Positions 26,807-35,875 of a DNA stretch of 64,000 nt are shown here, one piece after another (within the stretch, counting starts at the first letter, position 1; every line of letters starts with the position of its first letter). Origin of the DNA: Rugosimonospora africana (GTDB taxonomy: Bacteria > Actinomycetota > Actinomycetes > Mycobacteriales > Micromonosporaceae); assembly GCF_016862975.1 (NCBI RefSeq), contig NZ_BONZ01000070.1, positions 29,781 through 93,780 of the forward strand, read 5' to 3'. The notes under the pieces were generated by a model. The model was not told the DNA's origin, did not search any database, and saw only the letters and a list, made by a program, of their open reading frames with translations. The translations under genes were made by a program, and so were the position numbers.

Positions 26807-27635
26807 GATCTGTTCGGTGGTGCTCGCCGCCGGTGAGGGGCGGCGACTGCGGCCGTTGACCGAGACGGTCCCCAAGGCGCTGTGTCCGATCGGCAACGTC
26901 CCGCTGCTGGACCGTGCCCTCGCCCGGCTGGCGGAGTTGGGCTTCACCGGCCCGACCCGGGTCGCGGTCAACGCCTGGCACCTGGCCGACCAGGTGGTCG
27001 CGGCGGTCGGCGACCGGGCGCACCTGTCGGTCGAATCTGGGCCGCAGCCGCTGGGTACCGCCGGTGGGGTCGCCGCGCTGCGTGACTGGGTCGGCGGCCG
27101 GGGTGTGCTGGTCGGCAACGCCGACGCGTACCTGGCCGGTGGCGACCTCGCCCCGCTGCTGGGCGGCTGGGACGGCACCGAGGTGCGGCTGCTCGGTACG
27201 CCGGGGCCGCCGTACGAGTTCGGCCGGTACCGGTTCGCCGGGCACTCGCTGCTGCCGTGGCACCGGGTACGGGACCTCGCCGTGGAGCCCGGCGAGTTGG
27301 TGAAGCGGCTGTGGCGGGATGCGGAGGCGGCCGGCGAACTGACCGTGGTGCCGTACGGCGGCCGGTACCTGGACACCGGTACCCCCGGCGACTATCTCGC
27401 CGCCAACCTCGACGCCGCCGGGCCGGACGGCCGGATCGTCGCGCCGGACGCCGACGTCACCGGCACCGTGCACAGCGCGGTCATCGGTGCCGGGGCGGTG
27501 GTCCGCGGTCGGGTGGAGCACGCGGTCGTCTGGCCCGGTGGCTACGTCGGCCCCGACGAACACCTCACGAGCGCCATCCGGTACGGCCGGGACGGTACCG
27601 TAACCGCAGCACCCGACGAAGGAGCCCCCGAGTGA
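26796..27635 (+). CDS. Sugar-nucleotide pyrophosphorylase-like nucleotidyltransferase
   Basis: A 279-aa protein of the NTP_transferase family (mannose-1-phosphate guanylyltransferase / glucose-1-phosphate thymidylyltransferase type). The nucleotide loop is VVLAAGEGRRLRPLTETVPK (8-27, with signature RxxPLT and Lys). PLGTAGGVAAL and a GNADAY metal-binding Asp follow, and the C-terminal end has short hexapeptide-like repeats (IVAPDADVTGTVHSAVIGAG). It would make an NDP-sugar from a sugar 1-phosphate; the sugar is unknown. It begins inside the NUDIX gene and ends 4 bases into the RAM gene, so translation is coupled on both sides. Confidence 0.83.
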   Translation: MATEICSVVLAAGEGRRLRPLTETVPKALCPIGNVPLLDRALARLAELGFTGPTRVAVNAWHLADQVVAAVGDRAHLSVESGPQPLGTAGGVAALRDWVGGRGVLVGNADAYLAGGDLAPLLGGWDGTEVRLLGTPGPPYEFGRYRFAGHSLLPWHRVRDLAVEPGELVKRLWRDAEAAGELTVVPYGGRYLDTGTPGDYLAANLDAAGPDGRIVAPDADVTGTVHSAVIGAGAVVRGRVEHAVVWPGGYVGPDEHLTSAIRYGRDGTVTAAPDEGAPE

Positions 27636-27919
27636 TCACCGCGATCGTCCTCATCGACTGCGCCACCGACTCGATCCCCGAGGTCGCTGACGCCCTGGCC
27701 AACCTGCCCGGCGTCAGCGAGGTCTACTCGGTCGCCGGAGGCGTCGACCTCATCGCCATCGTCCGGGTACGCGAGTTCGACCAGATCGCCGAGGTGATCG
27801 CGGGCGGCATCTCAAAGACCGACGGCGTGATCAACACCGACACGCACATCGCGTTCCAGGCATACTCGCGGCACGATCTCGAAGAGGCGTTCGCGATCGG
27901 CTTCACGGATGCCGACTGA
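27632..27919 (+). CDS. Stand-alone Lrp/AsnC ligand-binding (RAM) domain protein
   Basis: A 95-aa protein consisting only of the alpha/beta RAM domain seen at the C-terminus of Lrp/AsnC regulators (ITAIVLIDCATDSIPEV, then GVSEVYSVAGGVDLIAIVRV and a TDTHIAFQAYS strand), with no helix-turn-helix. Such proteins oligomerise and can bind amino acids. GTG 27632 overlaps the upstream stop as GTGA, with GGAG eight bases before. The downstream methyltransferase starts 11 bases before its stop. It might modulate the neighbouring enzymes or a full-length Lrp; neither is shown. Confidence 0.88.
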   Translation: MITAIVLIDCATDSIPEVADALANLPGVSEVYSVAGGVDLIAIVRVREFDQIAEVIAGGISKTDGVINTDTHIAFQAYSRHDLEEAFAIGFTDAD

Positions 27920-28481
27920 CGACCTCGGCAGGCCCGAGCCCAGGCTGGTGAGGGCCGCCCGGGCGCTGGCCGAGGAGTCCGGCTTCGCACACTCGTCCTC
28001 CGCGACCACCGGCCGGCTGCTGGCCACCCTGTCCGGGGCGGCGAGCGGCACGGTCGGCGAGTCCGGCACCGGCTGCGGCTTCGGCACCGCCTGGTTGCGC
28101 CACGGTCTGCGGGACGGCAGCCGGCTCGTGACCGTCGAATGGGACTCCGACCGCGCCAAGGCGGTCGCCGGCATGTTCGACGGCGACGCCGCGGTCACGG
28201 TCCTGACCGGCGACTGGACGGCGATCACCGAGCACGCGCCGTTCGCCCTGCTGTTCCTCGACGGTGGCGGGAAGCGAGACGGCGTGGACCGGGTCGCCGA
28301 CCTGATCGCGCCGGGCGGCGTCGTGGTGATGGACGACTTCACCCCGGCCGACCGCTGGCCACCTCATTTCCAGGGCGAACCGGACGGGCTCCGGATCGCG
28401 TGGCTGACCGATCCCCGGTTCACCGCCGTCGAGCTGATGACCTCGCCCACCGAGTCGGTGATCGTCGCCACCCGGCGCTGA
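27909..28481 (+). CDS. Class I SAM-dependent methyltransferase (O-MTase-like)
   Basis: A 190-aa Rossmann methyltransferase. The SAM-binding segment is TVGESGTGCGFGTAWL, followed by an acidic strand end (LVTVEWDSDRAK) and LLFLDGGGKRDGV and VVVMDDFTP, a pattern like the caffeoyl-CoA O-methyltransferase/YrrM group. Substrate unknown. It is the last gene of the overlapping four-gene cluster and is convergent with the S9 peptidase gene (30-bp gap). Confidence 0.8.
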   Translation: MPTDDLGRPEPRLVRAARALAEESGFAHSSSATTGRLLATLSGAASGTVGESGTGCGFGTAWLRHGLRDGSRLVTVEWDSDRAKAVAGMFDGDAAVTVLTGDWTAITEHAPFALLFLDGGGKRDGVDRVADLIAPGGVVVMDDFTPADRWPPHFQGEPDGLRIAWLTDPRFTAVELMTSPTESVIVATRR

Positions 28482-28511
28482 CCACCGCCCGGCGGGCGAG
28501 GACCGCACCCG

Positions 28512-30422
28512 TCACAGGTGCCGCGACCACCAGTCCAGGATGGCCTCGAACCGAGCGACCCGGTGCGACGGCAGTCCGGAGCGCGACATCTCGTGCCCCT
28601 CACCGGGGAACAGCAGGAACTCCGCGGGCACCCCGCGCCGGCGCAGCGTCACGAACAGCCGCTGCCCCTGCTCGACCGGGCAGCGCCAGTCCTGCTCCGA
28701 GTGGATGATCAGCACCGGCATCTCGATCCGGTCGGCGTACGTGAGCGGGCTCTGCGCACGCTGCCGATCCGGATCCGGGCCGTACAGGTCGTCGGCGAAG
28801 GCCCAGCCGATGTCGGACGAGCCGGTGAAGCTGTCGATCGCGTTGACCGCGCGCTCGGAGACGGCCGCCTTGAACCGGTCGCCGTGGTTCCCGGCCATCC
28901 AGGTGGTCATGAACCCGCCGTGCGAGCCGCCCAGCACGCCCACCCGCTGCCCGTCCAGCGACGGATCGGCCAGCGCCGCGTCCAGCAGGGCCAGCAGGTC
29001 GGTCGCCGATGCCTCGCCGACGTTGCCGAGGATGGCCCGGCCGTGCGCCTGCCCGTACCCGGAGGAGCCGCGCGGGTTGCCCATCACCACGGCGTACCCG
29101 GCGCTCGCGTACACCTGCGCCTCGTCGAACAGCCCCCAGGCGTACTGGGTGAACGGGCCGCCATGGATCATCAGCAGTACCGGGTGCGGTCCCGGCCCGT
29201 CCGGCCGGACCACCCAGCCGTGCACCGGGTACCCGTCCGGAGCCACGGCCTCGATCTCTACCTGCGGCCGGATGCCGGCGGTGGCGCGGAACTCCTCGCT
29301 GAAGTTGGTCAGCACGGTCCCGGAGCCGGTGACCAGCTCGCCCCAGCTGTTCTCGTCGGCGATCGTGGCGACCAGCGTGCCCCCGGCCTGGTCGAGGCCG
29401 TTGACCTGCCGGCGCCCGTCCAGCACCACCCGGGGTTCACCCCCGGCGTACGGCACCAGAAGCAGCTGGCCCGCGCCCCGGTGCTCGTTGGGGAACAGCA
29501 CGCCATCTGCCGTGGTCACCATCCGGACGGCGCGTGACTGGTGGTGACGCTCCTCGTCGGTCAGCCGGACCGGCTCGCCACCAGCCACCGGGACCGCCCA
29601 CAGCGAGTCGTTCTTCGCCACCGCCTGCCGCCCGTGCTCGCCGATCTCGATGCCGGCGAAGCAGACCAGGGTGCCGTCCGCGCTGAACCGGGGCTGGTCG
29701 GCGGCCAGCCCGCCGGCGGTGAGCGCCCGCAGCCCGGAGCCGTCCGGCGCGCACACCCAGATGTCCGAACGCATGTCGTCGCCCGCGGTCTCGTGCCGCG
29801 CGGCGCTGAAGGCGAGCAGGTCGCCGGACGGGCTCCAGTCCACGTCGCCGTGGTCGGCGTCGCCGTGGGTGACCTGCTCGGTCGTGCCGGCGAGGTCGAC
29901 CAGCCAGACGTGCTGGGGCCGCGAGTCGAGGAAGCCGAGGTTGTCCAGCCGGTACCGGAACCGGGTGATCCGGCGGGGCGCCTCCTTCTCCGGACCGACG
30001 CCTTCCTGCGAGCCGTACCGACCGCCTTCCGGCACCCGGGCGACGTAGGCCAGCCGGGTCGAGTCCGGGCTCCACATCGGATCGGCGGCACCCAGCGGGT
30101 GGTCGGTCAGCCGGTGGGGCTCGCCGCCGTCGGTCGGCAGCACCCAGACCTGCGGCTTGCCGGTGGCGCCGTCGTCGGCCCGTTCGGAGCGGGTAAAGGC
30201 GATCCATGCGCCATCCGGTGACCATCGCGGACTGCCGTCGCGCCAGCCATGGGTGAGCTGGCGAGGCTGGCCCGAACCGTCGGTGTCGACCAGCCACAGC
30301 TGACTGGTGTAGTCGTCGGCCTCAAGATCGGCGCGGCGTACCGCGACGACCGCTTTTCGGCCGTCGGGACGCAGCGAGGGCGCTCCGGGGATGGGAACAC
30401 GGGAAATATCAGCAGGCTTCAC
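28512..30422 (-). CDS. S9 family serine peptidase (acylaminoacyl-peptidase-like)
   Basis: A 636-aa cytoplasmic peptidase with an N-terminal beta-propeller (PD40-type repeats such as GSPRWSPDGAWIAFTRSER and GAADPMWSPDSTRLAYVA, about residues 1-360) and a C-terminal alpha/beta-hydrolase domain. Catalytic triad: Ser in LGGSHGGFMTTWM (about 502), Asp in HSEQDWRCP (about 577) and His in GEGHEMSR (about 610). No signal peptide. Cleaves short or N-acylated peptides by family rule. The start at GTG 30422 is backed by TAGCCT 7 nt upstream (leaderless). Divergent from the hydrolase gene at 30471 with only 48 bp between. Confidence 0.88.
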   Translation of the reverse strand: MKPADISRVPIPGAPSLRPDGRKAVVAVRRADLEADDYTSQLWLVDTDGSGQPRQLTHGWRDGSPRWSPDGAWIAFTRSERADDGATGKPQVWVLPTDGGEPHRLTDHPLGAADPMWSPDSTRLAYVARVPEGGRYGSQEGVGPEKEAPRRITRFRYRLDNLGFLDSRPQHVWLVDLAGTTEQVTHGDADHGDVDWSPSGDLLAFSAARHETAGDDMRSDIWVCAPDGSGLRALTAGGLAADQPRFSADGTLVCFAGIEIGEHGRQAVAKNDSLWAVPVAGGEPVRLTDEERHHQSRAVRMVTTADGVLFPNEHRGAGQLLLVPYAGGEPRVVLDGRRQVNGLDQAGGTLVATIADENSWGELVTGSGTVLTNFSEEFRATAGIRPQVEIEAVAPDGYPVHGWVVRPDGPGPHPVLLMIHGGPFTQYAWGLFDEAQVYASAGYAVVMGNPRGSSGYGQAHGRAILGNVGEASATDLLALLDAALADPSLDGQRVGVLGGSHGGFMTTWMAGNHGDRFKAAVSERAVNAIDSFTGSSDIGWAFADDLYGPDPDRQRAQSPLTYADRIEMPVLIIHSEQDWRCPVEQGQRLFVTLRRRGVPAEFLLFPGEGHEMSRSGLPSHRVARFEAILDWWSRHL

Positions 30423-30429
30423 GTTCGGC

Positions 30430-30435
30430 AGGCTA
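30430..30435 (-). promoter_or_regulatory. -10 box TAGCCT for the S9 peptidase gene
   Basis: On the minus strand, 7 nt before GTG 30422; leaderless. Confidence 0.5.
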
Positions 30436-30458
30436 CCGGGCCGGTGGCTACTGACAAG

Positions 30459-30464
30459 TACCCT
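30459..30464 (+). promoter_or_regulatory. -10 box TACCCT for the divergent hydrolase gene
   Basis: Six nt before GTG 30471; leaderless. It lies back to back with the S9 peptidase -10 box, so the two promoters overlap. Confidence 0.5.
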
Positions 30465-30470
30465 CGTGGC

Positions 30471-31376
30471 GTGATCGACGATACCGACGTCCCGGTTGCC
30501 GGTTATCGCCAGGAACACGTGGACCGGGGCACCGACCACATCGGGCTGCACGTCTACCCGGATCCGGAGGACGCGCTGGCCCCGGCCGTCGTGATCTGGC
30601 CGGCCATGGGCGTACCGGCCCGGTACTACCGGCCGTTCGCCGAGCTGCTGGTCGCGGCTCGGTTCGCGGTGATCGTCGCGGATCTGCGCGGCACCGGCAG
30701 CAGCACGCCACGGCCGTCCCGCGCCTCCCGATACGGGCTCGCCGAGCTGGTCGGCGACGTGGAGGCGGTACAGGAGGCGCTGCGCCCGAGGCTGGCGGAC
30801 CGGACCACGCTGCTGCTCGGACACTCGCTCGGCGGGCAGGCCGCCCTGTTGCACCTCGCCATGTCGGACGAGCCCACGGTGGACGGGCTCGTCCTGGTCG
30901 CGGTCGGGTTGCCGTTCTTCCGCGCGTACCCGGGGCGTCGCGGCGCCGCGGTGCTGCCGTACACGCAGTCGATCGCCGCGACGAGCGCGCTGCTGCGGGT
31001 GTGGCCGGGTTGGGGCTTCGGCGGGCGGCAGGCGCACGGTGTGATCCGAGACTGGGGGTACACCGCCCGGCACGGGCGCTACCCGCGGCTGGGCGGGATC
31101 GATCCGGAGCGGGCCCTACGCTCCGTACGCACCCCGGTACTGGCGATCAGCGTCGACGAGGACCGGTTCACCCCGGCGTCCACCGTGGACTACCTGGTCG
31201 GCAAGCTGCCGGCGGCGCCGGTCCGGCGGGAGCACTACGCCGCGTCCGATCGTGCCGGCGACATTCCGGTGCTGGCGGCGCCGCTGGGCGCGCGGCTCGA
31301 CCATTTCGCGTGGGTACGGGCGGCCGGACCGCTCGCCGACCGGGTCGCCACGTTCGCCGCCGCGCTGTCGAACTAG
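30471..31376 (+). CDS. Alpha/beta hydrolase
   Basis: A 301-aa alpha/beta-hydrolase with a standard nucleophile elbow (LLLGHSLGGQAALL), an acid candidate in VLAISVDEDRFTP and a histidine candidate in ARLDHFAWV. The early motif IWPAMGVPARYYRPFAELL replaces the usual HGxPG, as in the YdcF/serine aminopeptidase-like COG4757 group. Cytoplasmic. Substrate unknown. The GTG start is supported by TACCCT six bases upstream. Divergent to the S9 peptidase; shared control is likely given 48 bp of intergenic DNA. Confidence 0.82.
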   Translation: MIDDTDVPVAGYRQEHVDRGTDHIGLHVYPDPEDALAPAVVIWPAMGVPARYYRPFAELLVAARFAVIVADLRGTGSSTPRPSRASRYGLAELVGDVEAVQEALRPRLADRTTLLLGHSLGGQAALLHLAMSDEPTVDGLVLVAVGLPFFRAYPGRRGAAVLPYTQSIAATSALLRVWPGWGFGGRQAHGVIRDWGYTARHGRYPRLGGIDPERALRSVRTPVLAISVDEDRFTPASTVDYLVGKLPAAPVRREHYAASDRAGDIPVLAAPLGARLDHFAWVRAAGPLADRVATFAAALSN

Positions 31377-31395
31377 TTCATCCCGCCCGGTCACC

Positions 31396-31447
31396 GTGCC
31401 GAGTCACCCGGCGACGCACAGTGCCGGGTCACGCAGTGCCGGGGTTA
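31396..31447. repeat. Short tandem units at the trpD 3' end
   Basis: GTGCC-N2-GTCAC occurs at 31396-31407 and 31421-31432, and as GTGCCGGGGTTAC at 31435-31447, where TTA is the trpD stop on the minus strand. Confidence 0.45.
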
Positions 31448-32566
31448 CTCGGCGGCGCGCAGCCCCTGGGCGAACGACACCCAGCGGTCCAGCACCGCGG
31501 CGGCCGCGCCCGAGTCGATGGAGGCGTTCGCCCGCTCGATGCCCGCGCGCCACGCGGCGCCGAGATCGCCACCCGGGCCGGCGTGCGCGGCCAGGGCCGC
31601 CCCCGCGTTCGCCACCACCGCGTCGCGGACCGGCCCGGTCGCGCCGGCCAGCAGCTTGCGGGTCACCTCCGCGTTGTACGTCACGTCGGCACCGCGCAGG
31701 TCGCCCTCGACCGATCGCGGGATGCCCAGGTCGAGCACGTCGACCACGGTCTCGGTGACGGTGCCGTCGCTGACCACCCAGACCCGGGTCGGCGCCGTCG
31801 TCGTCACCTCGTCGAGCCCGTCCTCGCCGCGTACCAGCAGCACCGAGCTGCCCCGCGCGGCGAACGTCTCGGCCATCACCGGCGCCATCCGCAGGTCGGC
31901 GCACCCGACCAGGCCGGCCCGGGGCTGGGCCGGGTTCGTCAGCGGCCCGAGGAAGTTGAAGAAGGTCGGCGTCCCCATCTCGCGGCGGGCGGTCGACGCG
32001 TGCCGCATGCCCGGGTGGAACGCCGCGGCGAAGCAGAAGCCGATGCCGACCTCGTCGAGGCAGCGGGCCACCGCCGTGCCGGACAGGTCGAGCGGGACGC
32101 CGAGATATTCCAGCAGGTCGGCCGCGCCGCAGGAGGAGGTGGCCGCCCGGTTGCCGTGCTTCACGACGCGTACCCCGGCGCCGGCCGCCACCAGCGCCGA
32201 CATGGTGGAGATGTTCACCGTGTGCGCCCGGTCGCCGCCCGTGCCGACCACGTCGAGCGCGTCTACCCGTACCGCCTCGGGCAGTTCGACCAGGCTCGCG
32301 TTCGCCAGCATCGCCTCGACCAGGCCAGCCAGCTCGGCCGGCGTCTCGCCCTTGGCCCGCAGCGCGATCGCGAACGCGGTGATCTGGACCGGCGTCGCCG
32401 ACCCCGACATGATCTCGCCCATCGCCCACGCGGTCTCCCCGCTGGACAGTTCGGTGCCGCGCACCAGCGCGCCGATGAGGCGCGGCCAGCTGTATTCACC
32501 ACCGCCGGCTGCCGGCGGAGCCGAGGATGCGGGTGCCGCGGCAGGGCGGCCAGGCTGCGCGGGCAT
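31445..32566 (-). CDS. trpD: Anthranilate phosphoribosyltransferase
   Basis: Joins anthranilate and PRPP in tryptophan synthesis. 373 aa with the PRPP loop [17 protein letters not shown], anthranilate-site residues [18 protein letters not shown] and [13 protein letters not shown] 30-residue Ala/Pro-rich N-terminal tail precedes the domain. ATG 32566 has GGAGG six bases upstream. It sits between ctaE and the nuclease gene as in mycobacteria, away from other trp genes. A pseudo-receiver gene lies 28 bp upstream on the same strand and probably shares its transcript. Confidence 0.93.
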   Translation of the reverse strand: MPAQPGRPAAAPASSAPPAAGGGEYSWPRLIGALVRGTELSSGETAWAMGEIMSGSATPVQITAFAIALRAKGETPAELAGLVEAMLANASLVELPEAVRVDALDVVGTGGDRAHTVNISTMSALVAAGAGVRVVKHGNRAATSSCGAADLLEYLGVPLDLSGTAVARCLDEVGIGFCFAAAFHPGMRHASTARREMGTPTFFNFLGPLTNPAQPRAGLVGCADLRMAPVMAETFAARGSSVLLVRGEDGLDEVTTTAPTRVWVVSDGTVTETVVDVLDLGIPRSVEGDLRGADVTYNAEVTRKLLAGATGPVRDAVVANAGAALAAHAGPGGDLGAAWRAGIERANASIDSGAAAAVLDRWVSFAQGLRAAE

Positions 32567-32594
32567 GTCGGCCTCCGGTATCGGAAGGGGGGAG

Positions 32595-32984
32595 TTACCG
32601 GGCTGAGGCGCGGTCCCGCAGCAGGCCGGCCACGGTGGCACCGGTGGTCACCGGGTCGAGCGGGTGCGCGAGCGTCGCGTCCACCTGCGCGTACGCGGCC
32701 AGCCACCGGTCGGCGGCACGGGCGATGGCCACCGCGATCGGCGGGCAGTCGTCGAGTTCGTCGCGCAGCTGCCGGGCGATTCCGATGCCCCCGGTCGGGG
32801 TCGCCTCGCCGTCGAGCACGACCAGATCGATCTCGTACGTGTCGATGAGCGTGAGGCACTCCACATAGCTGGACGCGTCGACGAACTCCACCGACAGGTC
32901 GGCCGCCGGACGCGTGCCGATGGCCTGCCGCATCCGATCGCGGACCTGCGGATCATCGCTGTAGAGAAGGACCGTGTACGTCAC
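32595..32984 (-). CDS. Pseudo-receiver (response-regulator-like) protein
   Basis: A 129-aa single-domain protein with a CheY-like pattern: acidic pair D10/D11, potential phosphoacceptor D58 in [13 protein letters not shown], and a cis-proline P108. The usual conserved lysine before that proline is histidine (AHPLD), so canonical phosphorylation signalling is doubtful. No output domain. Leaderless start: TACGAT seven bases before GTG 32984. It precedes trpD on the same strand and is divergent from ctaE, so it may connect to either; function unknown. Confidence 0.75.
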   Translation of the reverse strand: MTYTVLLYSDDPQVRDRMRQAIGTRPAADLSVEFVDASSYVECLTLIDTYEIDLVVLDGEATPTGGIGIARQLRDELDDCPPIAVAIARAADRWLAAYAQVDATLAHPLDPVTTGATVAGLLRDRASAR

Positions 32985-32991
32985 GGGCTGA

Positions 32992-32997
32992 ATCGTA
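32992..32997 (-). promoter_or_regulatory. -10 box TACGAT for pseudo-receiver/trpD
   Basis: On the minus strand, 7 nt before GTG 32984. Confidence 0.5.
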
Positions 32998-33154
32998 GCC
33001 GCCGCTACGGGTCAACCGGCGGCCGGCCGCCACCGACCCGCCCCGGTGGCCCGGTCGCGGCCTCCGCGATGGGTAGCCAGCCTCCGGATCCCGCCAGGGC
33101 CGGTCATGACACGCTCAAGAGCGACCCGGCCGCGAGCCGTTCCTGCTCGGGGGC

Positions 33155-33160
33155 AATAAT
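33155..33160 (+). promoter_or_regulatory. -10-like AATAAT for ctaE
   Basis: Six nt before GTG 33167 and no ribosome site; leaderless ctaE likely. Confidence 0.4.
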
Positions 33161-33166
33161 GACCGC

Positions 33167-33766
33167 GTGACTGCGGCCTCAGCGATTGAGAAGAGCCGGA
33201 TCCATTCCCTGACCAGGCCCAACATGGTCAGCGTCGGGACGATCGTCTGGCTTTCCAGTGAACTCATGTTCTTCGCGGCCTTGTTCGCGATGTATTTCTC
33301 CATCCGCGCGGCGGATTACGGGTTGTGGAAGGAGCACACTCCACACCTCGATCTGTGGTACGCGACGCCGTTCACCCTGGCCCTGGTCCTCTCGTCGGTG
33401 ACCTGCCAGATGGGCGTGTTCGCGGCGGAGCGGGGCGACGTGTTCAAGCTGCGCCAGTGGTTCACGCTGACGTTCATCCTCGGCCTGGTCTTCCTCCTCG
33501 GCCAGATGAACGAGTACCGGATGCTGATCAGCGAAGGCATCAAGATCAACGCCGACGGGTACGGATCGGTCTTCTACCTGACCACCGGGTTCCACGCGCT
33601 GCACGTCACGGGTGGTCTGCTCGCGTTCATCTTCTACATGATCCGCACCACCATGGGCCGGTTCACCCCGGCGCAGGCCACCGCGGCGATCGTCGTCTCG
33701 TACTACTGGCACTTCGTCGACATCGTCTGGGTCGCCCTGTTCGCCATGATCTACCTGATCCGATGA
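33167..33766 (+). CDS. ctaE: Cytochrome c oxidase subunit III
   Basis: Membrane subunit of the aa3-type terminal oxidase, which in actinobacteria forms a supercomplex with the bcc complex encoded immediately downstream. 199 aa with five membrane segments ([90 protein letters not shown]) and the subunit III signature GFHALHV...[10 protein letters not shown]. Normal length for the actinobacterial form. Likely heads the ctaE-qcrCAB operon. Confidence 0.95.
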   Translation: MTAASAIEKSRIHSLTRPNMVSVGTIVWLSSELMFFAALFAMYFSIRAADYGLWKEHTPHLDLWYATPFTLALVLSSVTCQMGVFAAERGDVFKLRQWFTLTFILGLVFLLGQMNEYRMLISEGIKINADGYGSVFYLTTGFHALHVTGGLLAFIFYMIRTTMGRFTPAQATAAIVVSYYWHFVDIVWVALFAMIYLIR

Positions 33767-33854
33767 TCATTGTCACGTCACATTTCGGCTTGACGCTTCG
33801 TCATAACTGCTGGGACCTGCCAACGCAGCCGGCACGACCATCCAAGGTGAGGCC

Positions 33855-34790
33855 ATGACCGCCAACAATCGGCCGCTCGACCCCGGTGCCGATATCCCCG
33901 GCACCGTCGGCGGCCGCGAGACCGCTCCTGACGAGCAACCCGACACGAGCCGGGCGCCCCGAGATGGGCGGCCCGGCCGCCGTGGCGTTTTCACCCGGCT
34001 GGGTGCGCCCCGCGCGCCGCGCAGCCGGCTGCGCCGCCGCGCCTGGGCAGGTGCGCGCATGGTCGCCGCGCTAGCGCTGGTGGGCGGCCTCTACGCGGCC
34101 TTCGCGCCGAACGTGCACGCCGAGGACTCCTCGACCCTCTCGGGCGCCGCGCAGCAGGGTGAGACGCTCTACAACTCGAGCTGCATCACCTGCCACGGCC
34201 GCAACGGGCAGGGCGTGCCGGGTCGCGGACCGAGCCTGGTCGGGGTCGGGTCGGCCGCGGTCGAGTTCCAGGTCACCACGGGCCGGATGCCGCTGAACCA
34301 GCAGCAGAGCCAGGCCGACCGGAAGCAGCCGATGTTCTCCGACGACCAGGCCCGCGACATCGGCGCCTACATCGAGGCGCTGGGCGGCGGCCCGCAGTTG
34401 CCGAACGGCAACGACTTCCACTCCGACGGCAACATCTCAGACGGCGGTGAGCTGTTCCGGGTCAACTGCTCCTCGTGCCACGCGTTCGGCATGGGCGGCG
34501 GCGCGCTGTCCTCCGGCAAGTACGCGCCGAGCCTAAGCAACGCGACCGACCGGCAGATCTACGCGGCCATGCTGACCGGGCCGGAGAACATGCCGGTGTT
34601 CGGCAACAACCAGCTCACGCCGCAGGAGAAGCAGGACATCATCGCCTACGTCAGGCACCAGACCAACGACCAGGACCCGGGTGGCTTCGGCCTGGGCCGG
34701 CTCGGTCCGGTACCGGAGGCGCTGGTGATCTTCCTCGTCGGGATTGTGGCCCTGGTCTTCGCTGCGCTGTGGATTGCGGGTAAGTCATGA
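33855..34790 (+). CDS. qcrC: Cytochrome bcc complex diheme cytochrome c subunit
   Basis: Carries electrons from the Rieske/cytochrome b core directly to the oxidase, replacing a soluble cytochrome c. 311 aa with two heme c sites, CITCH (C110, C113, H114) and CSSCH (C205, C208, H209), methionine ligand candidates, one N-terminal membrane helix (MVAALALVGGLYAAF) and one near the C-terminus (LVIFLVGIVALVFAALWIA). The N-terminal cytoplasmic extension of about 65 Pro/Gly/Arg-rich residues is longer than in many homologues. SD-like AAGGTGAGG precedes the ATG. Overlaps qcrA by 4 bases. Confidence 0.95.
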   Translation: MTANNRPLDPGADIPGTVGGRETAPDEQPDTSRAPRDGRPGRRGVFTRLGAPRAPRSRLRRRAWAGARMVAALALVGGLYAAFAPNVHAEDSSTLSGAAQQGETLYNSSCITCHGRNGQGVPGRGPSLVGVGSAAVEFQVTTGRMPLNQQQSQADRKQPMFSDDQARDIGAYIEALGGGPQLPNGNDFHSDGNISDGGELFRVNCSSCHAFGMGGGALSSGKYAPSLSNATDRQIYAAMLTGPENMPVFGNNQLTPQEKQDIIAYVRHQTNDQDPGGFGLGRLGPVPEALVIFLVGIVALVFAALWIAGKS

Positions 34791-35875
34791 GCACGACAAC
34801 TGAGCACGACGACGACTTCGACGTCGACGACCGGTCGTTGAGCCGCTTCGACCTAGTCCGCGAGGGCGCCCGGCGCGACGGCGTGGAGATCGTCCACTAC
34901 GCGCCCAAGTTCCCGGTACCGGGCACGAAGCGGGAAAAGCGGGTGGTCCGGACCGTCGCCCTGCTGTTCGCGATCACGGGGCTGGCCGCGTTGGGCTTCC
35001 TGATCTCGTACATCTGGTGGCCGTACGAGTACAAGTCCGGCTTCAACATCAACAAGTACTACACCCCGATGCTCGGCATCACCCTCGGGTTGACCCTGCT
35101 CAGCGTCGGTCTGGCGATCATCACGTGGGGCAAGAAGCTGCTGCCCGACGAGATCTCGGTCCAGGACCGGCACGACCAGATCGTCGACCAGACGGAACGC
35201 AAGCTGACCGGGGCGACCATGCTCAACATGGTCGACGAGCTGGGCATCGCGCGCCGCCCGCTGCTCGCCAAGGCGGCTCTGCTCGGGCTCGCCCCGGTGG
35301 GGGCGCTGGCCGCGGCCCCGCTCGTCGGTGGTCTCATCAAGGACCCGCACCACCCGGACGTCCTCGTGCACACCGGGTGGGACAACAAGCTGACCAACAA
35401 CGGGCAGCCGATCCGCCTCGTCCGCGACGACATGACTCCGATCCGTCCCGAGGACATCAGCGTCGGCGGCCAGATGACGGTCTTCCCGGGCATTCCCGGT
35501 GGCAACACGAACGACTACGGGGACTCGCCGACACTGCTGATCCACCTGCGTGACGACGACGCCGACCGGCTCCGTGGCAACATCACCGGGCAGGTACCGG
35601 CGAACGAGAACCACATGTACGGCAACCTGGTCGCATACTCGAAGATCTGCACGCACGCTGGCTGCCCGGCTAGCCTTTACGAGCAGCAGACCAGCGTCCT
35701 GTTGTGCCCGTGCCACCAGTCCCAGTTCAACATCCTCGACAACGCCCGGCCGATCTTCGGACCGGCCACTCGACGGCTGCCCATGCTGCCGCTCGACGTT
35801 GACAGCGACGGGTTCCTGATCGCTAAGTCCGACTACCAGCAGCCGGTCGGACCGGGTTTCTGGGAGAGGCCATGA
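34787..35875 (+). CDS. qcrA: Cytochrome bcc complex Rieske iron-sulfur subunit
   Basis: Rieske [2Fe-2S] protein of the menaquinol:cytochrome c reductase. 362 aa. Three N-terminal membrane segments ([58 protein letters not shown]), as is typical for actinobacterial QcrA, precede the cluster-binding motifs CTHAGC and CPCHQS. Translationally coupled at both ends through ATGA overlaps with qcrC and qcrB. Its cluster would be loaded by the cell's Fe-S machinery; a HesB-type gene lies 8 kb away. Confidence 0.95.
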   Translation: MSTTTEHDDDFDVDDRSLSRFDLVREGARRDGVEIVHYAPKFPVPGTKREKRVVRTVALLFAITGLAALGFLISYIWWPYEYKSGFNINKYYTPMLGITLGLTLLSVGLAIITWGKKLLPDEISVQDRHDQIVDQTERKLTGATMLNMVDELGIARRPLLAKAALLGLAPVGALAAAPLVGGLIKDPHHPDVLVHTGWDNKLTNNGQPIRLVRDDMTPIRPEDISVGGQMTVFPGIPGGNTNDYGDSPTLLIHLRDDDADRLRGNITGQVPANENHMYGNLVAYSKICTHAGCPASLYEQQTSVLLCPCHQSQFNILDNARPIFGPATRRLPMLPLDVDSDGFLIAKSDYQQPVGPGFWERP

